Virus record (IMG/VR): IMGVR_UViG_3300023235_000078 | Location: 1-33,172 of that record | Reading direction: 5' to 3' (one strand) | DNA length: 33,172 nucleotides | Source: a virus | Shown: positions 13,667-22,800 of the stretch, piece by piece | Position numbering within the stretch: the stretch's first letter is position 1 | Layout of the letters: each line of letters opens with the position of its first letter | Program-made: the position numbers and the translations under genes | Notes under the pieces: generated by a model | The model's database searches: none | What the model was told of the DNA's origin: nothing | The model's input: only the letters and a program-made list of their open reading frames with translations

Positions 13667-13821
13667 GCCACGTCGTCATCCAGACCGGCAAAGCCACATG
13701 GCTCGTCGCCCGGCATCTGATCGGAAAATCGTCCTCCTATCGGCAGCTATGTTCCTGCCGGTCCGAAGTCGCCGCTCACGAGATCCGCAAATCCCTCGAC
13801 GCAACCTCAGAGAAAGAATAG
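13663..13821 (+). CDS. Small protein of unknown function (52 aa)
   Basis: Starts in the ATGA overlap with the previous stop and ends with TAG. It begins MSHVVIQTGKATWLVAR, is basic, and has two cysteines in CSCR near residues 30-33. No family recognised. Support is the ATGA junction and the tight fit before the next gene. Confidence 0.6.
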   Translation: MSHVVIQTGKATWLVARHLIGKSSSYRQLCSCRSEVAAHEIRKSLDATSEKE

Positions 13822-13825
13822 CCCC

Positions 13826-13927
13826 ATGGACCATATCTTCCGCATAGCCGCAGACCACCCGATCGCCTCGCTCCTTTGTGTCGGCATCCTGTTCTGCATC
13901 GTCTTCCTCGGCCCGGTCGCAGGCTGA
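13826..13927 (+). CDS. Tiny single-span membrane protein (33 aa)
   Basis: ATG 13826 follows AGAGAAAG, and four bases separate it from the previous stop. Residues 13-32 form one hydrophobic helix (IASLLCVGILFCIVFLGPVA) after a short polar N-terminus. It fills exactly the space between two genes, three bases before the next ATG. It may be a small membrane effector, but its size limits confidence. Confidence 0.5.
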   Translation: MDHIFRIAADHPIASLLCVGILFCIVFLGPVAG

Positions 13928-13930
13928 ATA

Positions 13931-14248
13931 ATGGCCGGCCCCAGTTGGAAATACATCGACGCGCTCTTCGGAAACTTCCGGGACGCCTACACGGTGCTCC
14001 GGGGATCCACCACGGTGCTCGACGCGAACGACACTGCCTTGGTGCTCAACGAGAGCGACCATTTGCAGCTGTTCTTGCCGGAGAACCAAGCCCCGACGGA
14101 TCGGGCGCTGGCGATGGTCGAGATCTACAACGCCATGTGCCGGGACAAGGCCGGGACCGTCGACAAGACTGGCCGGCCACTGATGGGGAACGCCCCTTAT
14201 CAAGGGTTCACCCAGATACACACCCTGCGCATGAAGGCGCGAGCGTGA
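13931..14248 (+). CDS. Protein of unknown function (105 aa)
   Basis: A mostly helical soluble protein beginning MAGPSWKYIDALFGNFRDAY; no motif that I recognise and no membrane segment. The first half may be a small alpha/beta domain and the C-terminus is basic. Tight spacing on both sides (three bases upstream, GTGA overlap downstream) supports it as a real gene of the accessory unit. Confidence 0.65.
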   Translation: MAGPSWKYIDALFGNFRDAYTVLRGSTTVLDANDTALVLNESDHLQLFLPENQAPTDRALAMVEIYNAMCRDKAGTVDKTGRPLMGNAPYQGFTQIHTLRMKARA

Positions 14249-14439
14249 TTGAGCTCGTCCTGATCGTCTGCCTCATGGGGGAGCCGGAGTGCATACGCAG
14301 CTCCAAGGAGATGCCGCGCTGGGACGTTTGCACGGACCTCTTGCCTGCTGCCCGGCGAATATTGGCGGAGGATTTTCCCTTCCCGGTCTATTCCGCATCC
14401 GCAGAATGCCACTACACCCCGCCCGGGGAGGACAGCTGA
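14245..14439 (+). CDS. Small cysteine-containing protein with hydrophobic N-terminus (64 aa)
   Basis: GTG 14245 overlaps the previous stop (GTGA) and has AAGG seven bases upstream. The N-terminus (VIELVLIVCLMGEPECI) is hydrophobic, like the short secreted or membrane-attached proteins with repeated cysteines found in many Rhodobacterales genomes and phages; four cysteines are present (near residues 9, 15, 27 and 57). A periplasmic disulfide-bonded peptide is possible, but the hydrophobic part is short for a signal peptide. Confidence 0.6.
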   Translation: MIELVLIVCLMGEPECIRSSKEMPRWDVCTDLLPAARRILAEDFPFPVYSASAECHYTPPGEDS

Positions 14440-14459
14440 TGTCTGAGATATAAACCCGC

Positions 14460-14645
14460 ATGACCATCGTGCAGACCGACGACCCCCGCTACGCCGCAAC
14501 AGCAATACTGGCCGGCCCGGACGGGAGCTTCACCAATTTCGGGATCACTCCGGAGCTGGCGCAGAAGATCGTCCGGGACCTGCACTATCAGCTCACGAAA
14601 TACCAGATAAGGAACCCCGAGTATGCCTCGCGCAAAAACGATTAA
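14460..14645 (+). CDS. Small protein of unknown function (61 aa)
   Basis: Begins MTIVQTDDPRYAATAILAGP. The first half looks like a beta-hairpin (AILAGPDGSFTNFGIT), the second a basic helix. No known family. The Shine-Dalgarno is weak. The 3' end overlaps the next gene by 23 bases in another frame, which is typical of this packed region. Confidence 0.55.
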   Translation: MTIVQTDDPRYAATAILAGPDGSFTNFGITPELAQKIVRDLHYQLTKYQIRNPEYASRKND

Positions 14646-15036
14646 CGGCGAGCCCGCCAAGTGGTTCAACACTCCCTTCGAGGAGAGCCTGTTCAAAGAA
14701 GTCACCACCGCAGCCAAGGCGCGGGAGCAGCCTGTCTCCGAATACGTTCGGCACGCCGTGCGGTTGCGTCTCAATCTCGACGGACCGGGCAAGGAGCGTG
14801 ACGACGAGACCCCGCAGGGCATGTCGGCGCTGAACGCGATCGCGGACGCAGCCGATCCCGCACCAACACTGCCCGGGCAGGACACAGACGAAGCGTATTT
14901 CAGGGGTGTCCACGACGCCTGCGATCGCATCCGCAAGACAGCGAAACTCCGCGTGAAGATGGCCCACGGCGAGACCATGGGCGAACATCTGGCGCGGTCC
15001 ATCGAAGACATTCTGAAACACAACAAGGAAGTGTAA
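14623..15036 (+). CDS. Ribbon-helix-helix-like regulator (137 aa)
   Basis: AAGGAA (14609-14614) lies eight bases before ATG 14623. Residues about 14-52 fit a ribbon-helix-helix: a strand-like WFNTPFE, then two helices ending EYVRHAVRLRL. A linker and a C-terminal helical domain of about 55 residues follow, which could mediate oligomerisation. It could regulate phage or host genes; the promoter at 15048-15082 directly after it is one candidate target. Family assignment is by pattern only. Confidence 0.6.
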   Translation: MPRAKTINGEPAKWFNTPFEESLFKEVTTAAKAREQPVSEYVRHAVRLRLNLDGPGKERDDETPQGMSALNAIADAADPAPTLPGQDTDEAYFRGVHDACDRIRKTAKLRVKMAHGETMGEHLARSIEDILKHNKEV

Positions 15037-15047
15037 CAGATAAGCCC

Positions 15048-15082
15048 TTGACAGCATAAGAACGGATGTTCTATATACGTTC
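15048..15082 (+). promoter_or_regulatory. Sigma70 promoter overlapped by LexA-type half-sites
   Basis: A perfect -35 TTGACA (15048-15053) and a -10 TATATA (15072-15077), 18 bases apart. Three tetranucleotide half-sites overlap it: GAAC (15060-15063), GTTC (15068-15071) and GTTC (15079-15082). GTTC-N7-GTTC is the known alphaproteobacterial LexA box, and its seven-base spacer contains the -10. GAAC-N4-GTTC, the Gram-positive LexA form, overlaps it. This suggests that host LexA represses the downstream genes until DNA damage. The promoter is well supported; LexA control is inferred. Confidence 0.7.
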
Positions 15083-15122
15083 CGGACATCAACAACCAAC
15101 CCAGCAACAGGAGATACACCCC

Positions 15123-15584
15123 ATGGGCTACACGCATTACTGGACGATCAGCAAGCGGATCCCCGCAGTGAAATGGATACTGATCCAGACCGCCGTCGAA
15201 GAGATCATCAAAGCCTCGCCGGCCAAGGTTCAATACGAATTCGATCTTGACGCCGCGCCACAGATCAACGGCGAAGCGATCCGCTTCAACGGCCCCGGCG
15301 ACGAGGGCTGCGAGACGTTTATCCTGTCCCGTGGAAAGTCGGAGTTTGAGTTCTGCAAGACACGTCAGCGCCCATATGACGAGGTCGTTGTGGCCACGTT
15401 GATCGCCGCGAAGGTCTTCGCTCCTGAGTGTGTTTCGGCCAGTACAGACGGCACGCAGGAAGACTGGGCCCGCGGCGCCGAGCTCGCGCTCAGCGTCCTC
15501 CCCGATGGGCTACTCGGCCGGGTTCGCGTCTCTGACGCCGGCGCCATCACCCTTGTCGCGCCGAAGGTGAAGGTGACGGCATGA
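15123..15584 (+). CDS. MGYTHYW-family phage protein of unknown function (153 aa)
   Basis: ATG 15123 has AGGAGA (15109-15114) eight bases upstream; an earlier ATG at 15066 lies within the promoter itself and is rejected. The protein starts MGYTHYWTISKRI, the hallmark of a family common in phages and plasmids, with no known function. It continues as an alpha/beta domain containing an RFNGPGDEGCETF segment and an FEFCKTRQRPYD segment, as relatives do. It is the first gene behind the LexA-overlapped promoter, so its expression may respond to host DNA damage. The next gene starts in an ATGA overlap. Confidence 0.8.
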   Translation: MGYTHYWTISKRIPAVKWILIQTAVEEIIKASPAKVQYEFDLDAAPQINGEAIRFNGPGDEGCETFILSRGKSEFEFCKTRQRPYDEVVVATLIAAKVFAPECVSASTDGTQEDWARGAELALSVLPDGLLGRVRVSDAGAITLVAPKVKVTA

Positions 15585-15919
15585 GCAAGACAACACTCAC
15601 ATTGGGACCGTGGGGGAGTGTTGAGTGCGACGGTTCTGATGATGAGGGCTTTGAAATAACAAGCGACATCCGCGCCGGCAGGGTTCCGATTGCGGCCATA
15701 GCGACGGGGTTCGAGCCAGAGTTTGATGCGGAGCAGGAGGCCAACGCCCGCCTGATCGCAGCGGCCCCTGAGCTGCTTAGGGCGTTGAAGAAGATGCTGA
15801 AAGAGCACGACATCATAACAGACAATGACCCTAGTTTGCGACGCGGAGATGACCGCTGGCCTAACACCGCCGCAGCAGCACGAGCCGCCATAACCAAAGC
15901 AGAAGGAGAAAAGGCATGA
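15581..15919 (+). CDS. Phage protein of unknown function (112 aa)
   Basis: Starts in the ATGA overlap, with AAGGTGA upstream. An N-terminal beta-rich part is followed by ANARLIAAAPELLRALKKML (about residues 50-69) and a C-terminal ARAAITKAEG. This pattern occurs in short phage proteins of many genomes and has no assigned function. Probably cytoplasmic. Confidence 0.75.
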   Translation: MSKTTLTLGPWGSVECDGSDDEGFEITSDIRAGRVPIAAIATGFEPEFDAEQEANARLIAAAPELLRALKKMLKEHDIITDNDPSLRRGDDRWPNTAAAARAAITKAEGEKA

Positions 15920-16851
15920 AGGGCGCGATCATAGGCGACATCGTCGGCTCACGGTTCGAGTTCGATAGCAGCTTCAAGTCCAAGGACTTCGAGCTTTTTC
16001 ACAACGACTGCAAGTTCACCGACGACACGGCGATGACCTGTGCGGTGGCGGACTGGATCCTCTCCCCCGAGAACGTCTCCGAGCTGCCCGCCGCCATGTT
16101 GAACCGCTACGTCATGCACGGAAAAGACCGCTCCTACGGCGGCGGCTTCGAGCAATGGCTGAACACATGGGAGCGCGGGCCTTACTGCTCTTTCGGCAAC
16201 GGCGCGGCCATGCGGATCAGCCCTGCGCTGCTCGTCTCCTCGGTTGGTGTTCGGCCAATGCTTGAAGCGGTCGAGCAGATCACCGGGGTTTCTCACAACC
16301 ACCCCGAGGGTATGCGGGGCGCGATGACGACGGCCGGCGCAATTCTGACGGGGCACCTCGGCGGAAAGCCTAAGGATCTTCTCCGTTTCGGCCGGGCGTG
16401 CGGGTACGACATGAGCATGACGGTCGACGAGATCCGCGAGGATTACAGCTTCGACGAGAGCTGTCAGGGCACCGTGCCGCAGGCGTTGATCTGCGTGGCC
16501 GAGGCGGTGGATTTCGAAGATGCGATCCGGAACGCGGTGTCTCTTGGCGGGGACAGCGACACGCTCGCGGCCATCGCCGGGTCTATCGCCGAACGTTTCT
16601 TTGGGGAGCCGTGGGAGCTCTGGCTTGCTGCGCGGAAGTATTTGCCGGACAGCATTTGGAACGTCGAGAAGACGTTCAGCAAGCAGATAGAGACGATGAG
16701 CGCGATGCGGCGGCTGTTTAGCCCCAGCACCATTTCTTTTGACAGTGTTGCGCTGCGCGAAGCTACGTTGCAGGAGGCACGACTGGCGATTGAGAACGCG
16801 GTCCTCAAGTACCCCGCGCTTCCTCTTGGATCAACTTCCGCCGCCGCCTGA
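15916..16851 (+). CDS. ADP-ribosylglycohydrolase (DraG/ARH family, 311 aa)
   Basis: Removes ADP-ribose from protein or nucleic acid targets. Both metal-binding signatures of the family are intact: FTDDTAMT (T35, D36, D37) and GGDSDT (211-216), plus GDIVGSRFE at the N-terminus and GNGAAMRISP near residue 95. Length is usual for the family. ATG 15916 overlaps the previous stop (ATGA) and has AAGGAG seven bases upstream. It belongs to the same unit as the LexA-overlapped promoter. The 3' end overlaps the end of the convergent giant gene by 47 bases. Phage versions could reverse host ADP-ribosylating defences such as DarT-like toxins, or balance the phage's own transferase; both are inference. 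Confidence 0.93.
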   Translation: MKGAIIGDIVGSRFEFDSSFKSKDFELFHNDCKFTDDTAMTCAVADWILSPENVSELPAAMLNRYVMHGKDRSYGGGFEQWLNTWERGPYCSFGNGAAMRISPALLVSSVGVRPMLEAVEQITGVSHNHPEGMRGAMTTAGAILTGHLGGKPKDLLRFGRACGYDMSMTVDEIREDYSFDESCQGTVPQALICVAEAVDFEDAIRNAVSLGGDSDTLAAIAGSIAERFFGEPWELWLAARKYLPDSIWNVEKTFSKQIETMSAMRRLFSPSTISFDSVALREATLQEARLAIENAVLKYPALPLGSTSAAA

Positions 16852-19800
16852 TCTCTTCGGATGTCTCGCGGTCGATAAGCAATCTCGATCGCTGCATCGC
16901 GCCCTGCAGGAAGGTTTCCCCGATCTTCCAGCGGGGCGCTTCGCGTTCGTTGACCACACGGGCGATGTATTGCTTGGGCACGTTCGCGGTGTCCAGAATG
17001 CGGCGGATTTCGCCACGGCTCAGCCCGGCGCTCTCTGCGCTCCGAACGAACTTCCCGAGATCCCGGAACGCGTCCAGCCTCACCTTGTTGGCCTGCGCGA
17101 AGGTGGATTTCACCTTGCTGTCGCTGACCGGGTTGATGTCTGTGGCCACGCCGTACAACAGCGACCGCGCATTCGAGAGCCGATCGGTGAACTCGAACGT
17201 CCGGTAATAGAGCGAGACCTTCGGGTCGAAGGTGCTGACACGGAACCCGAAGAACGCGGCTGCTTCATCCTTCACGTCGTAGACGCGCCCGCTGGGGCTT
17301 CTCCGCCCTCGCAGCGCGTCGGACATGCGGTAGCTCCACGTAAGCGCCCCCGGGGAGAGCGCCTTGCCGAGATGGAGTGCTGCGTCTGTTGTTTGGCCAA
17401 TAGAGGTGTCGGCCGGGTTGTAGACCTCCCCGCCGGTCTGCTTCTTGTTCGACACGATCTCCATGACGGCGCCGAATGCGATGTCCGTCCCGAAGAAGGG
17501 CGAGAGCACGTCGCGCATGGCCGAAGTTACGGCGTCGTCCACATCCTGCCCGCGTGTCAGCGCGGTGAACGGACGGGAGAAAATATTATATGGATCGGCG
17601 AAGGACATATCCAGCTTCTTGATCTGCCCCTTCTCGTCTCGGCCCATATAGAAAAACTGGGAGTTCTCGGCCCATGGGGAGCCCATGAGGCGGAGCGCCT
17701 CTTCTTCATCGTCCGTCAGCCCCATCATGCTGGCGGTCAGGTTTGCCAAGGAGAACGACCACGCAGACGAGATCGCGAACCCAACCATGCGCTTGCGGGC
17801 GAGCCCGGCCATGCGGGGGTCTTTCAGATCTCGCGCAATGTACCGGATCATGTTGGCGCGTGTGCGGATGATTTCCGCAGGGAACGACACGAACGTGCCG
17901 GCCATGGGGAATTTCCGGAGCTTCTGGACGCCGCGGCCGACCATGGAGTAGGTCGGGTAGGTGTCGCGGATGCGCCGTGCGGCTTCGGGAGTGGCCTGTT
18001 CTCGGGTCTGGTTCTTGGCCTCCATGATGTAGGCCAGCTCGTTCTCGAACCCAATGACCTTCCAGAAATCATCGCCCGCAGCGTACATGCGCTGCGCGAA
18101 GCTGTTCATGCGTTTTACGCTGTCGGTGAAGGCCCCGCCACGTTCGAAGAAGCTCATGATTTCGCTGTTGGGCTTCGTCATGTCTTCGAGTAGATCCATG
18201 AGCATCCCGGCGCGCGGGTTGTTGTGCGTCACGCCGCTACGGACGAGCTCCAAATAGTAGTCCTTGGCGCCGTTGTCGAGCTGCCCGATATGCGCCCCGG
18301 TCGCCCGGGCTGCCGCGCCCATGTGCTTCCAGCTCCACGCGCCGTTGGCGACGGTGAAAAAATACGCCGAGTAGAAGTTACGAAACTGGGTTGTCGGCGA
18401 GAGGATGGTCTTGCCGTATTTGACCATGGCGTTGAGCGCCACGATCTGGTTGTACCATGCCGGCCCGTCGCTTCGGCCCAGCGCATCCTCGAAGGCCTGC
18501 GCGACCTCGGGGGTTGTGTATAGGCCGGCCAATGGTTCCATGATCCGGGAGGTATCGCCAGCCAGCCGGACAGTGCTGCCCGGAGGCGGCGGCCCCTGCG
18601 TCGGGTCGTGAAGGAAGGTTCCGAGACCGTCCTTGAGGACCCGGTCCAAGAAGACGGAGTTGTGTATGACGCGGCCCATCTTGGTCGCGGTCTTGGTGTA
18701 GTTGAGTGCCGGGTCTGTATATTCGCCGAGCAATGCACGGATCTCCGGGGCGATGTCTTTGCGCCGCATGAGGATCGAGCGATCGACTGCGCCCAGTTTG
18801 CCTTCGCTGATCTGGGCTTCGAGGTTGTCGTAGGCGGTGCCCTCTTTGAGAAGCAGCTCGGCCGTCCGCAGCGCGGCGGTCTGGTCGCCGTTGTGCTGCA
18901 CGGTCAGGAAGTCCATGGCCTTCTGCACGACTTCCGGTGAGATCTTCCGGAACCAGCCGGGATCGTCATGGACGCGATACGAGCGGTGCACGTAGGTGCC
19001 GATGTTGTTGGCGATGACTTCGAGGAGCTCAGCGCGATTGTTCGCCATCTGATCTCGACCCTCGGCCCGCAGGGCTGCGATCTGTCGGCGCAGCGTCTTC
19101 ACATAGTCTCCGGAGAGTTTGTCGACCTGCTGCCGCATCTGGAATATTGCGACGCGCACGGCATCGGGGACGCCGGTTACGTTGCCCTCGCCATGGAGCA
19201 GCTCGTTGATCTTGTCCTGCTGCTTGCTGGGCAGCTGGTCCCAGCGCTTGCCGTAGGCTTTCCGGAGAGCGCGATCAAAGCGCGCAACGCGATCGGTGAC
19301 TTCGATCTCAATGACGTTGATTTCGCCATCCCGCTCGATCTTCAAGTCGAACGCGCTTTCCGGGAGAAGCCCGCCCGGGGCCAGCTGCCGCTTGAGCTGG
19401 GTTAGCGCACGGTTCCAGAGCGTCTTGTTCTTCTCCGTGAGAAGCTCATAGGTGTTGTTCTCGGGGCGATACGGATGCCGCGAGGCCACAGAGAACTTCG
19501 GATCCTTCGGATCGAAAGTCTTGTTGAATGGCGACTTGAATATTGCCCGGTCAGGATAGAAACCATAGTTGACCGGATCGGCGTCGCGCGCGATGGGCGT
19601 CTCTCGCACAGCGTAGCCCGAGAAGCCGTTCGCGTAGATCGCGTCTTGCCGGTTTCTGCGCTCGATCTCGATCCAGTCGCCCTCGGATAGGTCGCGGTCT
19701 AGCTTCTGCAACCATGGCTCGATAAGGGATTTGTCTTCCCAAGTCCCGTTGAGATAGTCCCGCTCCTGATCAATGAGCAGCTTCCGGTGCTCCGGGTTGC

Positions 19801-22800
19801 GGAAGTCCCAGACGTTCTTCGCCTTGACGTAGAGTGGGATGACGCGCTGAAACTGGGGCTCGTCCCACCCATGGGCGGTCTTGGGCTCGTACGGCTCGGA
19901 CCGCCATCCGTTTGCGAACTCCGTGTCTTCCGTCACGAAGATCGCGCCGTGCGGATAGTTCGAGCTCTCGGGGCTGAAAGTGCCGTCGTCGAAATCCCGG
20001 TTGGTTGAGTGGTACAGGACCTTCGGCAGCCCGTCCGAGCTCACCACATCGGTGTCGCCCATGAGATCCCAGAACTCCGAGGAGTTCGGGTGACTGACGG
20101 AGAACCGCGCTCCGGGCGTCTGGCGATCGCGCTGAGAGCGATAGGCTGCGATGTCGTCTTCTGTCGCCGCCCGGCCATCAGCTTCCGCGCTCTTGGGGAA
20201 GAACGTCGTGATGCTGGCGTAATAGAGGCCGTCCTTGCGGACCTTTTCGAGACCCAGAATATACTCAATGTTGGTGGTCGGGTCCGTCCAAGACATGCGG
20301 TAGTCGAGCGCCCGGCTGTCGGGAACAAGTTTGCCCGGCGGGATGTATCGCTCGACGTTGTAGTTGCCCGGCGCGCCACGCGTGTGAGAGTTGGCCAGCA
20401 TCTTTCGAAGGATCGCGCCCATCTCCGGCAGACCACCGAAGCGCGCTGCCTTTGCGGAGATGTGCTCCTTGCCAAAGCCCGCGCCGTCGATGTCCACACC
20501 CTTCATGAGAATGACGGGAAGCATCTCTTCCTTGGTCAGCCACGCCATGCCGCGCACGTTGTCGGGGAGATCGCTTGACGCCTGCGCCTTCGGAGACATC
20601 GGCACGATGCGCGTGGCCTCGTTGAATTCGTAGGGTTCGAGCTCCCGGGCCCACTTGCGGATCGAGAACTTCGGCGCGTCCACGTCCTTCTGGAACGTCG
20701 GGTCGTCGAGCCGGATGTTGGTCACTTCGGCGGCGCCACGCTTCAACAGCGGGGACGCGAAGGCCTTCTCCTTGGCCTCCGTCAGGCTGTGCGCCATGAA
20801 CTGCCGGGTGATGGTCTTCTTTCCCGGCCGGCGGACGTCGACGGAGTACCGACGCAGCGGGCCTGCGTCGCGCTCAGCCTTCCGGTCCATCTCCTGCTGT
20901 GCTCGGCCAGTCATGCCGCGGGAGGACAGCTTTGCCGGCGTGACATTGGTCTTCTCGAACAGCGCGGCCACGGCGCCCTGCTTGGCGCGTGACCAGTAGC
21001 CCATGTATCCGGCGTCGCGGATCATCTTCTCGGCGAGGGTCGTGGCCTTGGCCTCGTCGACCATGTTGTTGGAGAGCGGGCTTTGCTTCCGGGCTTTCTC
21101 CAGAAATTTTTCGGGGTCAGAATTCCAGTCGTAAAGCCGATCGGCCGGAACGCTGGCGTGGTAGAGCGGCGAACTGTCTCCGAATTCAGAAACATAGCCG
21201 CCCTCGGTGCCTTCACCGATGCCGAAATAGGTCCGGGGCACCCACGCGTCGGGGTGCGCGTCTCGGCGGGCGGTCTCGTCTCCTGCGGCTGCGGCGCCGA
21301 AGAATTCCGGGTCAGTCTCAGTCAGCTGATCGGTGTTGCTGCGATGCGTGAGCTCGACCATGCCGTCTATATCTGCCGGCAAATAGAAGCCCAGATCGAG
21401 GTTTTCGGTGTATGCCCACTCAGGCATGAGCCCGATCTTCTGGTCGGCGAAGACGGTCTCATAAACACTGGCGGTACGGTTCTGCTCGCCGTAGGGGCCG
21501 TAGTTCAACCAAGAGTTCTGGCCGCGGGTCTCGCTGGCCACTGCGCCCACTGCTCGGCCAGTATAGAGCTTGATGTGCGCCTGAAACGCATTCTCTTCGC
21601 CCTGCGCCCGGAAGCCTGCGCCTTCGAGCCCATGGCCGAACACGTCGTGCACCGCGCGGAAGACGTCGTTGGCAAGCATGGGGGTCATGACGCCGTCGGC
21701 GTCGGGGATCAGATAGTCTGTTTCCCACATGAGCGGGTTTTCTTTTGGGGTGGGCAGGGTCTCGTCCATGCCGAACCCCGCTTTCGTCGGATAGATCGCC
21801 ATGCGCTTGTTGGCATGGAGATCGCGCATGGCGTTAACAGGGTTCCCTTCGTAGGGATCCGCGTCGGGGTCCATGAAGGAGAAGGTGTATCCGGCGTCGA
21901 TCAGCGCCTCATACTGCGAGGACGTCTGTCGGATCATATCGGAATAGGCGCCAAAGACCTCGGGGTCTTGGGGGTTGTGTTTCATCGCTTTGAATGCGTC
22001 GGCAACACGCGTCGCGAAGACCTCGTCGACCTCGACGTAGCGGCCTTGCGGCTTGTACTTTATTCCTTGCCGCTTCGCATAAGCTCGCGCCACTTCTCCG
22101 AGTTCGGGGAGCGGCCCTGTCGCTCCTTGAGGCTCTGGTATGCCCCGGAGCGTCTCGCCTGTTCGGCCTGCAGTGTCAGCCAGTTCTTCTCCGGCGGCGG
22201 GCCCTTCGGGATCGGTGCCTGCTTGGACGCTTTGCTGTCTTTGTTCATTGTTTGTTCCTTCCGTGTTCCCAACATAGGCGCCCGCGCGCGCTTCCGCAAC
22301 AGAATACCTTATGCCGGGATTGGTTGGGTCGACATCCTCAAGATCACGGACAGATAGTTTCGCCTCGACACCGCTGCCCGTCGCGTTTGCGCCGGTCGCA
22401 TCCCGGGCGGCCTGCCCGCTGTCGATGTTTTCGAATATTTCGTTTACGTCGGTGATGCCTTGGTTCCGGAAGAAATTGGCCAGACCCTTGATCAGGTTCA
22501 ATACTCGCCGGAAAATGTTTGCAGGCTTGCCGGTGAACAGCGACGGGTCTCCTGACCAGTCTCGGAACATCTCGGCCACGGCCTCTTCGTTCAGCGCGTC
22601 TTCGCTGAGGTTCTGGTCTGCGTAGGCGATGCGCGCGTCTTCCAGATAGGTGCGGCCCTCCGCCTTCGTGCTCGCTGCCTGCAGCCCCACCGGCCGGACC
22701 CGCGTCGAGGCTGCGCGCGCCAGTACGGCAAAATCCGTCTCGGAGATCGCACCGATTTCGCGCAGCGCGTGGATCTGTTCGTGCGACAACACGGCCAACA

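Noticed and set aside
14439-14453. Four-codon ORF (ATG TCT GAG ATA TAA) after the small cysteine protein gene
   Set aside because: Too short to support; it probably arises from the TGATG junction.
15066-15122. Longer N-terminus for the MGYTHYW protein from ATG 15066
   Set aside because: That ATG lies inside the promoter spacer, has no ribosome-binding site, and the family starts at MGYTHYW.
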